Shown here piece by piece: positions 1 to 6,900 of a DNA stretch of 7,350 nt. This DNA is from an uncultured Aquincola sp. (GTDB lineage Bacteria > Pseudomonadota > Gammaproteobacteria > Burkholderiales > Burkholderiaceae), in assembly GCA_937883885.1 (NCBI GenBank), contig CAKZXL010000293.1, positions 1 to 7,350 on the forward strand, read 5' to 3'. Position 1 is the first letter of the stretch, and each line of letters starts with the position of its first letter. The notes below the pieces were generated by a model. The model did not search any database, was not told where the DNA came from, and saw only the letters and a list, made by a program, of their open reading frames with translations. The translations under genes and the position numbers were made by a program.

Positions 1-507
1 CGGGCGCAGTGCAAGCTGCACCAGCGTAAAGCCGCCGATTGAAATGATGATCGATCCGGCCAGCGCGGCCGCGGCGAGCGTGCGGGCGAGTCGGGACAGC
101 ACTCGGTCGTCTTCGGTGGTGTCCAGCGTCAGGGTCGCCCGGACCGGCCCGGATGCCGTTGCCGCCTCGAACCGCGTGACCAGGGTCTGGCGCAATGGCG
201 GCGCGGTGGGTCCGGCATACAGGACCTGGTCCTTCGCATCGGTGAGCACCAGTGCCAGGTCCTGCCGGCCGACCATCGCATCGTCGAGCTTGTGCATCAG
301 CGCCGCATTCCCGACCACGCCGGCCTCGGCGATCAGGTGACGCACCTGGAGTTGCTTCTGGTGCAGCGTGTCCGCCTGCCGGTCCTCGAAGCTCAGGGTC
401 GTCGCCGTGTAGACGCCCAGGCACGTCAGTGTGAGCCCCGCCAGGGCCAGCAGTGCGAGCCAGCGAGCCAGGCGGCGGTCGAGCGATCCAGCGTGCAGCC
501 GACTCAT
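1..507 (-). CDS. Sensor histidine kinase, N-terminal part (partial, metal-type two-component system)
   Basis: This is the first 169 residues of an inner-membrane sensor kinase; the rest lies beyond the left edge. A basic start (SLDRRLARW) leads into a first membrane segment at about residues 15-36. A periplasmic domain of roughly 100 residues follows (about 37-140), then a second membrane segment at about 141-163. The last visible residues, LALRP, are the usual beginning of a HAMP linker. The kinase core (H-box, ATP-binding domain) is not in view, so kinase identity rests on this topology and on the upstream regulator. The ATG at 507 overlaps the regulator stop codon (ATGA), which fixes the start and implies translational coupling. 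The family (CusS/IrlS/CzcS type) senses periplasmic metal and phosphorylates its partner regulator. I cannot tell the metal from the sequence. Confidence 0.9.
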   Translation of the reverse strand, partial: MSRLHAGSLDRRLARWLALLALAGLTLTCLGVYTATTLSFEDRQADTLHQKQLQVRHLIAEAGVVGNAALMHKLDDAMVGRQDLALVLTDAKDQVLYAGPTAPPLRQTLVTRFEAATASGPVRATLTLDTTEDDRVLSRLARTLAAAALAGSIIISIGGFTLVQLALRP

Positions 508-1190
508 GGGCTGCGGTCCTCGAGCACGTAGCCCATGCCGCGCACGGTGTGCAGCAGCGGGTGCTCGAAGGGCAGGTCCAGCTTGCCGCGCAGGCGCCGT
601 ATGGCGACGTCGATCACATTGGTGCCGTGGTCGAAGTTGACGTCCCAGACCTGCTCGGCGATCTCGGTACGGGAGAGCACCTCGCCCTGGCGGCGCATCA
701 GCAGCGTCAGCAGCTGGAACTCCTTCGCCGACAGCTCCAGCCGCTGGCCGGCGCGCACGGCACGTCGCCGCGCCAGGTCCACCTGCAGGTCACCCAGCGA
801 CAGCAGCAGGGCGTCGGGCGCCGGCGCGGCGCCGGCGGCGCGGCGCAGCAGGACCTCGATGCGGGCCACCAGTTCGGAGAAGGCGAACGGCTTGACGAGA
901 TAGTCGTCCGCGCCGGCTTTCAGGCCGCGCACCCGGTCCTCCACACGGTGGCGCGCGGTCAGCATGATCACCGGCGTCTGCTTGCTCTGGCGAAGCGCTG
1001 CGAGCAGGCCGAGCCCGTCGATGCCGGGCAGCATGGTGTCGAGCACGATGAGGTCGTGGCTGCCTTCGGTCGCCATGTGCAGCCCGTCGATGCCGTTGCC
1101 GGCCACCTCGACGACGTAGCCCTCTTCCACCAGTCCCTTGCGCAGGTAGTCGGCCAGCTTGGCCTCGTCCTCCACGATCAGGAGCTTCAT
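504..1190 (-). CDS. OmpR-family response regulator, CusR/IrlR/CzcR heavy-metal type
   Basis: This is a 228-residue DNA-binding response regulator. The receiver domain (about 1-115) shows the acidic pair E7/D8, the phosphoacceptor D51 (LIVLDTMLPG), T78 (MLTAR) and K100 (YLVKPFAF). The winged-helix output domain (about 125-225) carries NVIDVAIRRLRGKLD and ends HTVRGMGYVLE, both characteristic of the CusR/IrlR/CopR metal-response branch. The frame stays open upstream to 1301, but the ATG at 1190 begins the canonical MKLLIVEDE and has a G-rich stretch ahead of it, so I chose it. The stop overlaps the kinase start by four bases, so the two form one operon. The likely role is activation of metal-resistance genes, with the divergent DUF4148 gene and the efflux operon as candidate targets (inferred from position). 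The symbol is left empty because cusR, czcR, irlR and copR cannot be told apart here. Confidence 0.96.
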   Translation of the reverse strand: MKLLIVEDEAKLADYLRKGLVEEGYVVEVAGNGIDGLHMATEGSHDLIVLDTMLPGIDGLGLLAALRQSKQTPVIMLTARHRVEDRVRGLKAGADDYLVKPFAFSELVARIEVLLRRAAGAAPAPDALLLSLGDLQVDLARRRAVRAGQRLELSAKEFQLLTLLMRRQGEVLSRTEIAEQVWDVNFDHGTNVIDVAIRRLRGKLDLPFEHPLLHTVRGMGYVLEDRSP

Positions 1191-1280
1191 GGCCGTGCCC
1201 CCGCCTGTTGGCGCACTAGGCCTGTCCGAACTGTCATCTGCTCGTTTCCTTCGTGTGGGGTGCCGATTCCTACAGTGGGC

Positions 1281-1298
1281 GCATGCCTTCGGGCATGC
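1281..1298 (+). other. Perfect hairpin with a C(UUCG)G tetraloop in the leader of the DUF4148 gene
   Basis: GCATGCC (1281-1287), TTCG, GGCATGC (1292-1298) forms an exact 7-bp stem. In RNA read rightward it is closed by C-G around UUCG, the exceptionally stable tetraloop class. It ends 41 bases before the start codon. No U-tract follows directly, so it is not a standard terminator. A role in leader stability, folding or translation control is inference. If transcription starts to the right of it, it would instead be a DNA palindrome in the promoter region. Confidence 0.6.
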
Positions 1299-1302
1299 CA
1301 TC

Positions 1303-1315
1303 GCAGGTCTCCTGC
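1303..1315 (+). other. Second small hairpin followed by a pyrimidine tract before the ribosome binding site
   Basis: GCAGG (1303-1307), TCT, CCTGC (1311-1315) is a perfect 5-bp stem with a 3-base loop, 4 bases after the UUCG hairpin. The run TCTTCCTTCT follows it and then the AAAAGGA ribosome binding site. A short stem plus an interrupted T-rich run is a weak attenuator-like arrangement. The stem is short enough to occur by chance in GC-rich DNA. Confidence 0.35.
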
Positions 1316-1339
1316 TCTTCCTTCTAAAAGGATCTCGAC

Positions 1340-1675
1340 ATGAATGTCTTCCGTCTCGCTCTGGTCCCTGCCGTCGCCTTCGCGTTCACGCTGCCGCTGG
1401 CGGCGCAGGCCAATTCGGTCTGGCACCCCGCTGGCGGCGAAGCCGGTGTGACTTACCACCCCGAGCACTTCAAGAGCGCCAAGACCCGTGCCCAGGTGAT
1501 GGCCGAGGTCGAGGCAGCGCGCAAGGACGGCACGCTGGCGCTGTTGCAGCGTGGAGCGCCCGTGCCGGTCAAGAGTTCCGAGCCGCCGAAGTCGCGGCAG
1601 CAGGTCATCGACGAGATGCGCGCCGAGTCGCCCGACGCCCGGCGCGCGCGCCTCGAACTGCTGACGGGCGGCTGA
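1340..1675 (+). CDS. Small exported DUF4148-family protein
   Basis: This 111-residue protein has a clear signal peptide: a basic residue at 5, a hydrophobic core to about 20, and a likely cleavage after AQA at residue 24. The mature part would be about 87 residues in the periplasm. It carries the DUF4148-like stretch KTRAQVMAEVEAARKDG at 48-64, and a diverged second copy, KSRQQVIDEMRAESPDAR, at 84-101. Just after the cleavage site, H29, H40 and H43 with E34 and E42 lie together in WHPAGGEAGVTYHPEHF and could touch a metal. That is inference, since the family function is unknown to me. The start has a good ribosome binding site (AAAAGGA, 7-base spacer). The gene is divergent from a metal-type two-component system, so it may be one of its targets. 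It ends 14 bases from the end of a convergent small gene, and I see no terminator between them. Confidence 0.85.
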   Translation: MNVFRLALVPAVAFAFTLPLAAQANSVWHPAGGEAGVTYHPEHFKSAKTRAQVMAEVEAARKDGTLALLQRGAPVPVKSSEPPKSRQQVIDEMRAESPDARRARLELLTGG

Positions 1676-1689
1676 TCGCGGCACACCTT

Positions 1690-1902
1690 TCACGGCCGGC
1701 GCGGAGGTCTTTTCTTCGCGGGCCTGCCGCGCCGCCTGCGCTTCGTGCCGTTGGTCATGTTCTTCTGCAATCGCTGGCTCAGGTCGGCGGAGTAGCTCAG
1801 CGGTGCTGGTGGCTGCTTGCGTGGATGTCCACGGCGCCACCAGCGGAAGATCCCATACGCCACCAGCGCGGCCAGCAGCACGCCGATCCAGATCCAGGTC
1901 AT
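1690..1902 (-). CDS. Small single-pass membrane protein with a highly basic C-terminal tail (unknown)
   Basis: I do not recognise this protein. From the ATG at 1902 it is 70 residues. A hydrophobic segment at about 2-19 (WIWIGVLLAALVAYGIF) is followed by RWWRRGHPRK, which by the positive-inside rule places the tail in the cytoplasm. A Pro-rich linker follows, and the C-terminus is extremely basic, with 11 of the last 17 residues Lys or Arg, including RRRRGRPAKKRP. The RGRP core looks like an AT-hook, but such runs also arise easily in GC-rich DNA. The start is uncertain: ATG 1941 (83 residues) and TTG 1980 (96 residues) are in the same frame, and none has a good ribosome binding site. The gene follows the 147-residue gene on the same strand. 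The sensible membrane-segment layout is the main argument that it is coding. Confidence 0.5.
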   Translation of the reverse strand: MTWIWIGVLLAALVAYGIFRWWRRGHPRKQPPAPLSYSADLSQRLQKNMTNGTKRRRRGRPAKKRPPRRP

Positions 1903-1959
1903 CGCCAGCGAGAGCTCGGGATCGGCCAGTCGGGGTCTCATGCTGGAACTCGCTGGCCC

Positions 1960-1974
1960 GTGCCGTTCGGGCAC
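1960..1974. repeat. Short inverted repeat
   Basis: GTGCC (1960-1964) and GGCAC (1970-1974) form a perfect 5-bp stem around GTTCG. It lies 7 bases from the larger inverted repeat at 1982-2006, in the gap after the 147-residue gene. It has no T-run on either strand. It is a weak structure on its own, noted because two stems sit next to each other here. Confidence 0.3.
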
Positions 1975-1981
1975 CGGCAAT

Positions 1982-2006
1982 CGCTTGCGTCACGAGGTCG
2001 CAAGCG
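1982..2006 (-). terminator. Perfect 8-bp inverted repeat just after the 147-residue gene, possible mRNA 3' hairpin
   Basis: CGCTTGCG (1982-1989) and CGCAAGCG (1999-2006) are exact inverse copies around a 9-base loop. On the minus strand the stem begins 3 bases after the stop codon at 2012-2010, the place where a terminator or mRNA-stabilising hairpin would be. The sequence after it (ATTGCCGG) has no U-tract, so it is not a standard intrinsic terminator. It may protect the 3' end or act as a partial transcription barrier before the small membrane-protein gene. Confidence 0.45.
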
Positions 2007-2009
2007 TCT

Positions 2010-2453
2010 TCAACCAAGGTCCGCAACCAGTCGGAGGTTGCGCGTGCGTTCGCGGGCGTCGCCGATCGTTCCGGGCTCGAGACGGTACTTGCTGCCCCAG
2101 ACCCAGGCTCGGCCGATCACTTCCACCACCCGCACTTCTCCAGCCTTGCCAGAGGCCTCGAGGGCTGCCGTTCCTTCGGGCCATGTGGCGGTCAGCACAT
2201 GCTGTGCGGGCGCCAACCGCAGGCGCGCGAAGCTCTCGGCCGATCCACTGAAAGCGCGAGCCTGCAACTCGACTGCCGCGGAGGGAACGGGAACCGGCGT
2301 GCCGGTCAGTTTGGAGCGGGAGCTCTTGCCGATGCGGTAGCAGTACGTCCCGTCGGCGTTGGGCGAGCGCAGGGCTTTGGTCATGCAACGGGTGGCCAGC
2401 CGCGCTGTGCCACCCGAGGCTGCCGCGAGCAACTTGCTTCGATCAAAGCTCAT
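2010..2453 (-). CDS. Hypothetical protein, 147 residues, with a strong ribosome binding site
   Basis: I do not recognise this protein. The frame is open up to 2588, but the ATG at 2453 has AAGGAG at 2465-2460 with a 6-base spacer, the best ribosome binding site in the window, so I chose it. No signal peptide or membrane segment is evident. The N-terminal half is basic and Ser/Thr-rich, with two Cys (in ATRCMTK and TYCYR). The C-terminal half has alternating hydrophobic residues suggestive of beta strands (VRVVEVIGRAWVWGSKYRL) and ends in a charged segment. It lies 144 bases after the czcD-type gene on the same strand. That gap shows GC-rich palindromic stretches such as GGCGCGCGCC but no clear promoter or terminator. 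It could be the last gene of the efflux operon or have its own promoter. An inverted repeat directly follows its stop. Confidence 0.65.
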   Translation of the reverse strand: MSFDRSKLLAAASGGTARLATRCMTKALRSPNADGTYCYRIGKSSRSKLTGTPVPVPSAAVELQARAFSGSAESFARLRLAPAQHVLTATWPEGTAALEASGKAGEVRVVEVIGRAWVWGSKYRLEPGTIGDARERTRNLRLVADLG

Positions 2454-2597
2454 CCACTTCTCCTTCAATTGGCGGAGATGGCGCGTGGTCGCCGCGTCGA
2501 CGACCGGACACGGGGTGGTTGGGGATGCGGTGGCTGTGGCTCCGGATGCAACCCAGACGCCATGGCGCGCGCCGGTCCGGCTGCCCACGCGGCGGGT

Positions 2598-3542
2598 CTA
2601 GGCATGGGCATCCTCACGCGATGCCGGTTCGCCACTGCCCCCACGGCCAACGGCCACGCCGGCCTGTGCGCAGGGCTGCGTCTCGAGCTGAACCGTCGTG
2701 TGGGTGATGTGATGTTCCGCCGCGAGGACTGCGCGTGCCCGCTCGAGAAGATCTGCCGGCGCCGCGGCGTCGGGGGCATGCACCAGGTGAACCGTGAGAC
2801 TGGGCCGGCCGCTGGTGACGGCCCACACGTGGAGATCGTGCACGCCCAGAACGCCCGGCAGGCCCAGCAGGGACTGCCTGACCGCCGCCATGTCGATGCC
2901 TTCGGGAACCCCTTCCAGCAGGATGTTCAGCGTGTCCTTCAAGAGCACCCAGGTCCGCGGCAGAACCCACAGCCCGATGGCCACCGCGATCACCGAATCG
3001 ACCCAGTTCCACCCAGTGACGCGAATCACGATCGCACCAGCAATCACGCCGATCGATCCCAGCATGTCGCTCCACACCTCGAGATAGGCACCCTTGACGT
3101 TCAGGCTGGCGTCCTTGCCCGAACGCAGCATCCACATGCTCGCGAGATTCACCATCAGCCCGAGCGCCGCCACCACCAGCACCCCGGTCGTCTGCACCTC
3201 CTCGGGCTGGCGCCAGCGCTGCCACGCTTCGAACAGGATGTAGCCGGCGACGCCGAACAACAGCAGCGCATTGAAGGCTGCCGCCAGGATTTCGAAGCGG
3301 TGGTAACCGTAGGTGCGGCGCTGATCCGCCGGCCGGCGGGCGATCCTGATGGCCGCCAATGCAATCGCGAGCGCGGCCACGTCGGTGAACATGTGCGCAG
3401 CATCGGACAGCAGCGCAAGGCTGTTCAGAACGACGCCCCCCACCACCTCGGCGATGAGGAAGGCCGAGGTCAGCACCAATGCCCAGCGCAGCGAGCGCTC
3501 CTTGGTCGTCGCCGGCAAGGCGTGGTCGTGCCCCGCGCTCAT
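2598..3542 (-). CDS. czcD: CDF-family cation diffusion facilitator, CzcD type (Zn/Co/Cd)
   Basis: This 314-residue inner-membrane transporter moves cytoplasmic divalent cations (family substrates Zn, Co, Cd) to the periplasm in exchange for protons. The short N-terminus has a small His motif (GHDH, 4-7). Six membrane segments lie between about 20 and 205. The transport site shows H50 and D54 (DAAHMFTD) in the second segment and E155 and D159 (YLEVWSD) in the fifth. Many CDF proteins have His where E155 is, but the Cupriavidus CzcD branch has, as I recall, the same EVWSD. The cytoplasmic domain has the hallmark HDLHVWAVTSG (235-245) and H277/H278/H281, likely regulatory metal ligands. I chose the ATG at 3542 because GAGGGAGA lies 8 bases upstream; an in-frame GTG at 3563 would add 7 residues. 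It is 46 bases after the PII-like gene, so probably in one operon, where it would feed cation to the periplasm for the RND pump. Confidence 0.95.
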   Translation of the reverse strand: MSAGHDHALPATTKERSLRWALVLTSAFLIAEVVGGVVLNSLALLSDAAHMFTDVAALAIALAAIRIARRPADQRRTYGYHRFEILAAAFNALLLFGVAGYILFEAWQRWRQPEEVQTTGVLVVAALGLMVNLASMWMLRSGKDASLNVKGAYLEVWSDMLGSIGVIAGAIVIRVTGWNWVDSVIAVAIGLWVLPRTWVLLKDTLNILLEGVPEGIDMAAVRQSLLGLPGVLGVHDLHVWAVTSGRPSLTVHLVHAPDAAAPADLLERARAVLAAEHHITHTTVQLETQPCAQAGVAVGRGGSGEPASREDAHA

Positions 3543-3588
3543 CGCCCGACTCTCCCTCGCCACCGAACCGGGCAGGCCTGCTGCCGCG

Positions 3589-3924
3589 TCATCGGATCGG
3601 CTCGGCCGAGGCTATGTCCATCACGTAGATCCAGCCGGCCACGGCCGACCCGGTCCTGGCCGTGCGCCGGATGACGTCCACCAGCGCGGGGACATCTTCG
3701 TCGTGGCAATGCAGTTCGACCTTGTACTCGTTGATGGTCTCTTCGCCGAGTTCCAGCGAGTAGTGGCGCTCGGCATCGTCCAGGGGCACGAGCGACCCCT
3801 TGACGACGTAGACCGCCAGGTTGTGCTCGTCGTGATCTGGATTGCCCCAGACCGTCGAGCCCTTCAGCCCGGCAATGACGTCGGCGATGCGGCTGGCGTG
3901 GACGTAGGCCTTGATTTCCTTCAT
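3589..3924 (-). CDS. PII-like signalling protein of the metal-efflux-associated group
   Basis: This 111-residue protein has PII (GlnB-like) architecture: a first strand and helix (MKEIKAYVHASRIADVIAGL), a T-loop region at about 37-58, a second strand-helix unit (NEYKVELHCHDED..LVDVIRRTARTG), and the C-terminal strand GWIYVMDIASAEPIR. Residues differ from classical GlnB/GlnK. The T-loop lacks the usual uridylylated Tyr context, although Y55 is nearby. The B-loop after R90-T91-G92 reads SAVAGW, not the usual GDGK type, so nucleotide binding is probably altered. His/acidic clusters at 30-34 (DHDEH) and 72-77 (HCHDED) could bind metal (inference). The ATG overlaps the RND pump stop (ATGA), giving translational coupling. 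A divergent PII group linked to heavy-metal RND pumps has been described (PII-NG, as I recall), and this fits it. It probably senses a ligand and modulates the pump or its expression, not nitrogen metabolism. Confidence 0.85.
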   Translation of the reverse strand: MKEIKAYVHASRIADVIAGLKGSTVWGNPDHDEHNLAVYVVKGSLVPLDDAERHYSLELGEETINEYKVELHCHDEDVPALVDVIRRTARTGSAVAGWIYVMDIASAEPIR

Positions 3925-6900
3925 GGTGTCGCTCCTTCTTCGATGGCGGGAACCGATAGGGGCTGCCTGCGGCGCTCGGCGCGCAGTTCGGCCCATTCGT
4001 AGATCAACGGAAGCAGCAGCAGCGTCAGCGCCGTCGAGGTGATCAGCCCGCCGACAACGACGGTCGCCAATGGCCGCTGGGTCTCGGCGCCGACGCCGGT
4101 GGACAGCAGCATGGGGATCAAGCCGAGGATGGCCACCGACGCCGTCATCAGCACGGGCCGCAGCCGCAGCGCAGCCCCTTGCCGGACCGCCTCTCGCACC
4201 GACAGCCCGTGTCGTCGCTGATCGTTGAGGAACGAGACCAGCACGATGCCGTTGAGCATCGCGACGCCGAAGACCGCGATGAATCCGATCGCCGACGGGA
4301 CCGAGACGTACTGTCCCGTGACGAACAAGCCGATGATGCCGCCGATGACGGCGAAGGGCACGTTGGCGATGATGATGGTCGCGTGGCGCAGCGAGTTGAA
4401 CGCGGTGTACAGCAGCAGGAAGATCAAGCCGATGGTCAGGGGCACGATCAGCGCCAGCCGCGCCAGCGCACGCTGCTGGTTCTCGAACGCGCCGCCCCAC
4501 TCGACCCAGTAGCCGGTCGGCAGCTGCACCGCCTGCTTCAGCTGCGCGTCGGCTTCCTTCACGAAGCTGTCGACGTCGCGGCCCTTCACGTCCATCTGCA
4601 GCACCGAGTAGCGCTGCAGCGACTCGCGGCGTACGAACGAGTAGCCCTCATCGAGCTCCAGCGTGGCCACCTGCGAGAACGGTACCAGCGCGCCCTCGGC
4701 AGTGCGGATGGGAACCGATCCGATGGCCTCCGGATCGAGCCGAAACTTGTCAGACAGGCGCACCGCGATGTCAAAGCGCTTCGTGCCGTCGATGAGCGAC
4801 GAGACCGTACTCCCGCCGACGCCTGCCTGCACCACTTCGAGGATTTCATCGGCGTTGATGCCGTAGCGCGACGCTGCCTCGCGGTTGACCTTGATGACCA
4901 GTTGCGGCTTGCCCTTGTTGGCCTCGGCTGACAGGTCGGTCACGCCGGGAACCTTCTCCAACACGGTTTTCACCTGAGCCGTCAGGCGGTCGAGGACCGC
5001 GAGGTCTTCGCCGTAGATCTTCAGCGCCAGCGTGGCGCGCACGCCGGAGATCAGTTCCTCGACGCGGCTCTGGATGGGCTGCGTCGCGGAAAACACCACG
5101 GTGGGCACCGCCTTTTCCATCACCTCCTGCATTTCCGATGCAACCTCGGCGTAGGTCTGCGCCTTCGGCCACTCTTGCCGCGGCTTCATGTCGACGAGGA
5201 TCTCCATGTAGCTCACGTCGGTCGATTCCCCGCGCTCCGCGCGGCCAATCATGGCCAGGGACGAGCGCATCTGCGGGAATTGCCTGCGCAGCGCGGCGTC
5301 GGCAACGTTGGCCACACGCAGCGATTCGTCCAGTGAGCTCGATGGGATGCCCGACACCCGAAACATGATGGCGCCCTCTTGGAGCGTGGGCATGAACTCC
5401 TTGCCCAGCAGCGGGAACAGCGCAAGGGAGCCGGCCAGCAGCGCCACTGCGCTGCCGATTACAAGCTTCTTGCGCTCCAGGGCCCAGTCGAGCAGCGGGG
5501 CGTACAGCTTCTTCGCCCAGCGCACGAGAAAGGTGTCCTTCTCTTCCTTAGGCTTGAGGATCAGCGCAGCAAGCACTGGCACCAATGTCAGCGACAACAC
5601 CAGGGAACCCGCCATTGCAAACGTGATGGTCAGCGCCATCGGCTTGAACAACTTTCCCTCCAGGCCGGTGAGTGAGAACAGCGGAAGAAAGACGACGATG
5701 ATGATGAGGATTGCGAAGGCGATCGGGTTGACCACCTCGCGCGCAGCTTCCAGCATCACGTGGGTTTTGTTGATTGGCTTGCCGGACTCGCGTGCATGCG
5801 AGAGCAATCGAAACGCGTTCTCGACCATGACAACGGCACCGTCGACCATCATCCCGGTGCCGATCGCGAGGCCCGCCAGGGACATCAGGTTCGCCGACAG
5901 GCCGAAGCGCTGCATCAGGATGAAGGCAATCAGCATCGACAGCGGCAAGGTCACGATCACCACGATGGCTGAGCGGAACTCGCCAAGGAAGAGGAATAGG
6001 ATGATCGCCACGAGGATTGCGCCCTCGACAAGGGCGCTCTCGGAGGTCTTCAGTGCCTTCTCGACTATCTCGGTGCGGTCGTAGACCGGCTTGAGGGTCA
6101 CGCCGTTCGGCAGCGCTGCCTGCGCGATGGCGAGCTTCCTTTTCACGGCATCGACGACCTCTTTGGCATTGGTATTGACACGCGAAAGCGCCATGCCGAG
6201 TACGGCCTCCTTGCCGTCTCGAGTTACTGCGCCGAAGCGCGGCGCCGGTGCCTCGACGACCTTGGCCACATCCCGGATTCGGATCGGGGCCCCGCCGCGT
6301 TCGGCCACGACGATGCCGCCGATGTCGGCGACGCTGGCAACCAGTCCGAGACCGCGCACCAGGTACTGTTCCCGCCCGAGGTTGATCGATTGGCCGCCGA
6401 CCTGCTTGTTGTTTGCAGTAATCGTCTCCATCACCTGCTTGAAGGACAGGCGGTACTTGACGAGGGCATTCGGGTCGATCTGGACTTGGAACTGCTTCTC
6501 GTCACCGCCCCAAGAAAGGACGTCATCCAGTCCGGGCGCGGTGCGAAGGATCAGACGAACGGTCCAGTCGTGCAGTGTGCGCAGATCCATGCTGCTGAGG
6601 TTCTTGTCCGCCGACTCGACCGTGTACCAAAAGACCTGGCCGAGGCCGGAGCTGTTCGGCCCCAGGACGGGTTCGCCGTAGCCCTGCGGCAGCCGTCCCT
6701 TCACGTCCTGCAGCTTCTCGCCGACCAGCCGCCGAGCAAAGTAGATGTCGACGCTGTCGTCGAAGTAGACGCCGACGTACGACAGGCCGAACAGCGATAC
6801 CGACCGCACTTCCTGCACGCCAGCCAGGCCGGCGAGCGCACCTTCGATCGGGGCGGTGAGCAGCTTCTCGACGTCTTCGGCGGCGAGACCGGGTGACTCG

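Larger units (their letters stand above)
1191..1339. promoter_or_regulatory. Divergent intergenic region between the response regulator and DUF4148 genes
   Basis: These 149 bases separate two divergently transcribed genes, so they must hold the promoters of both unless transcription enters from outside. Near the regulator end, two direct copies of CTGTC (1222-1226 and 1231-1235) lie 9 bp apart. On the minus strand this reads ATGACAGTTCGGACAG, and its ATGACA half resembles the half-sites of CusR/CopR boxes as I remember them. The second half is not a matching inverted copy, so it is only a weak operator candidate. TACAGT at 1271-1276 is a possible -10 for the rightward gene, without a convincing -35 at normal spacing. 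The right third holds two hairpins, listed separately. AAAAGGA at 1326-1332, 7 bases before the ATG, is the ribosome binding site of the rightward gene. Confidence 0.5.

Noticed and set aside
453..1343. Plus-strand open frame of 296 codons opposite the response regulator
   Set aside because: It is the shadow of a clearly identified regulator; its translation is rich in Gln, His and Val with no recognisable domain.
1775..1803. tRNA-like string GGAGTAGCTCAGCGGT
   Set aside because: It resembles the start of a tRNA D-arm, but no acceptor stem, anticodon arm or T-arm follows, and it lies within the small membrane-protein gene.
1187..2026. Minus-strand open frame of 279 codons across the DUF4148 gene
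   Set aside because: It overlaps the well supported exported protein on the other strand and the membrane protein in another frame, and shows no domain or ribosome binding site.
2614..3225. Minus-strand 203-codon frame inside czcD
   Set aside because: It is a +1 frame of the CDF gene with no motif; the CDF frame is continuous and carries all family residues, so there is no frameshift.
3571..3585. Inverted repeat GGCAG/CTGCC between the PII-like and czcD genes
   Set aside because: A 5-bp stem with no T-run is expected by chance in such GC-rich DNA, and the short intergenic gap with a ribosome binding site argues for readthrough.
1803..3674. Long plus-strand open frame of 623 codons
   Set aside because: It runs antisense across czcD and both small genes. 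Its translation is low-complexity, rich in Arg, Gly, His and Gln, with no family motif. Long antisense frames are expected in GC-rich coding DNA.
3925..4500. Upstream extension of the PII-like frame
   Set aside because: It would overlap the pump gene out of frame for about 190 codons with Arg-rich, meaningless sequence. The PII fold begins exactly at MKEIKAY at 3924, with an ATGA overlap.
4179..4931. Plus-strand open frame of 250 codons inside the pump gene
   Set aside because: It is antisense to conserved RND sequence, and its Asp/Arg/Gln-rich translation is typical of a shadow frame. The same applies to the frame at 5251-6084.
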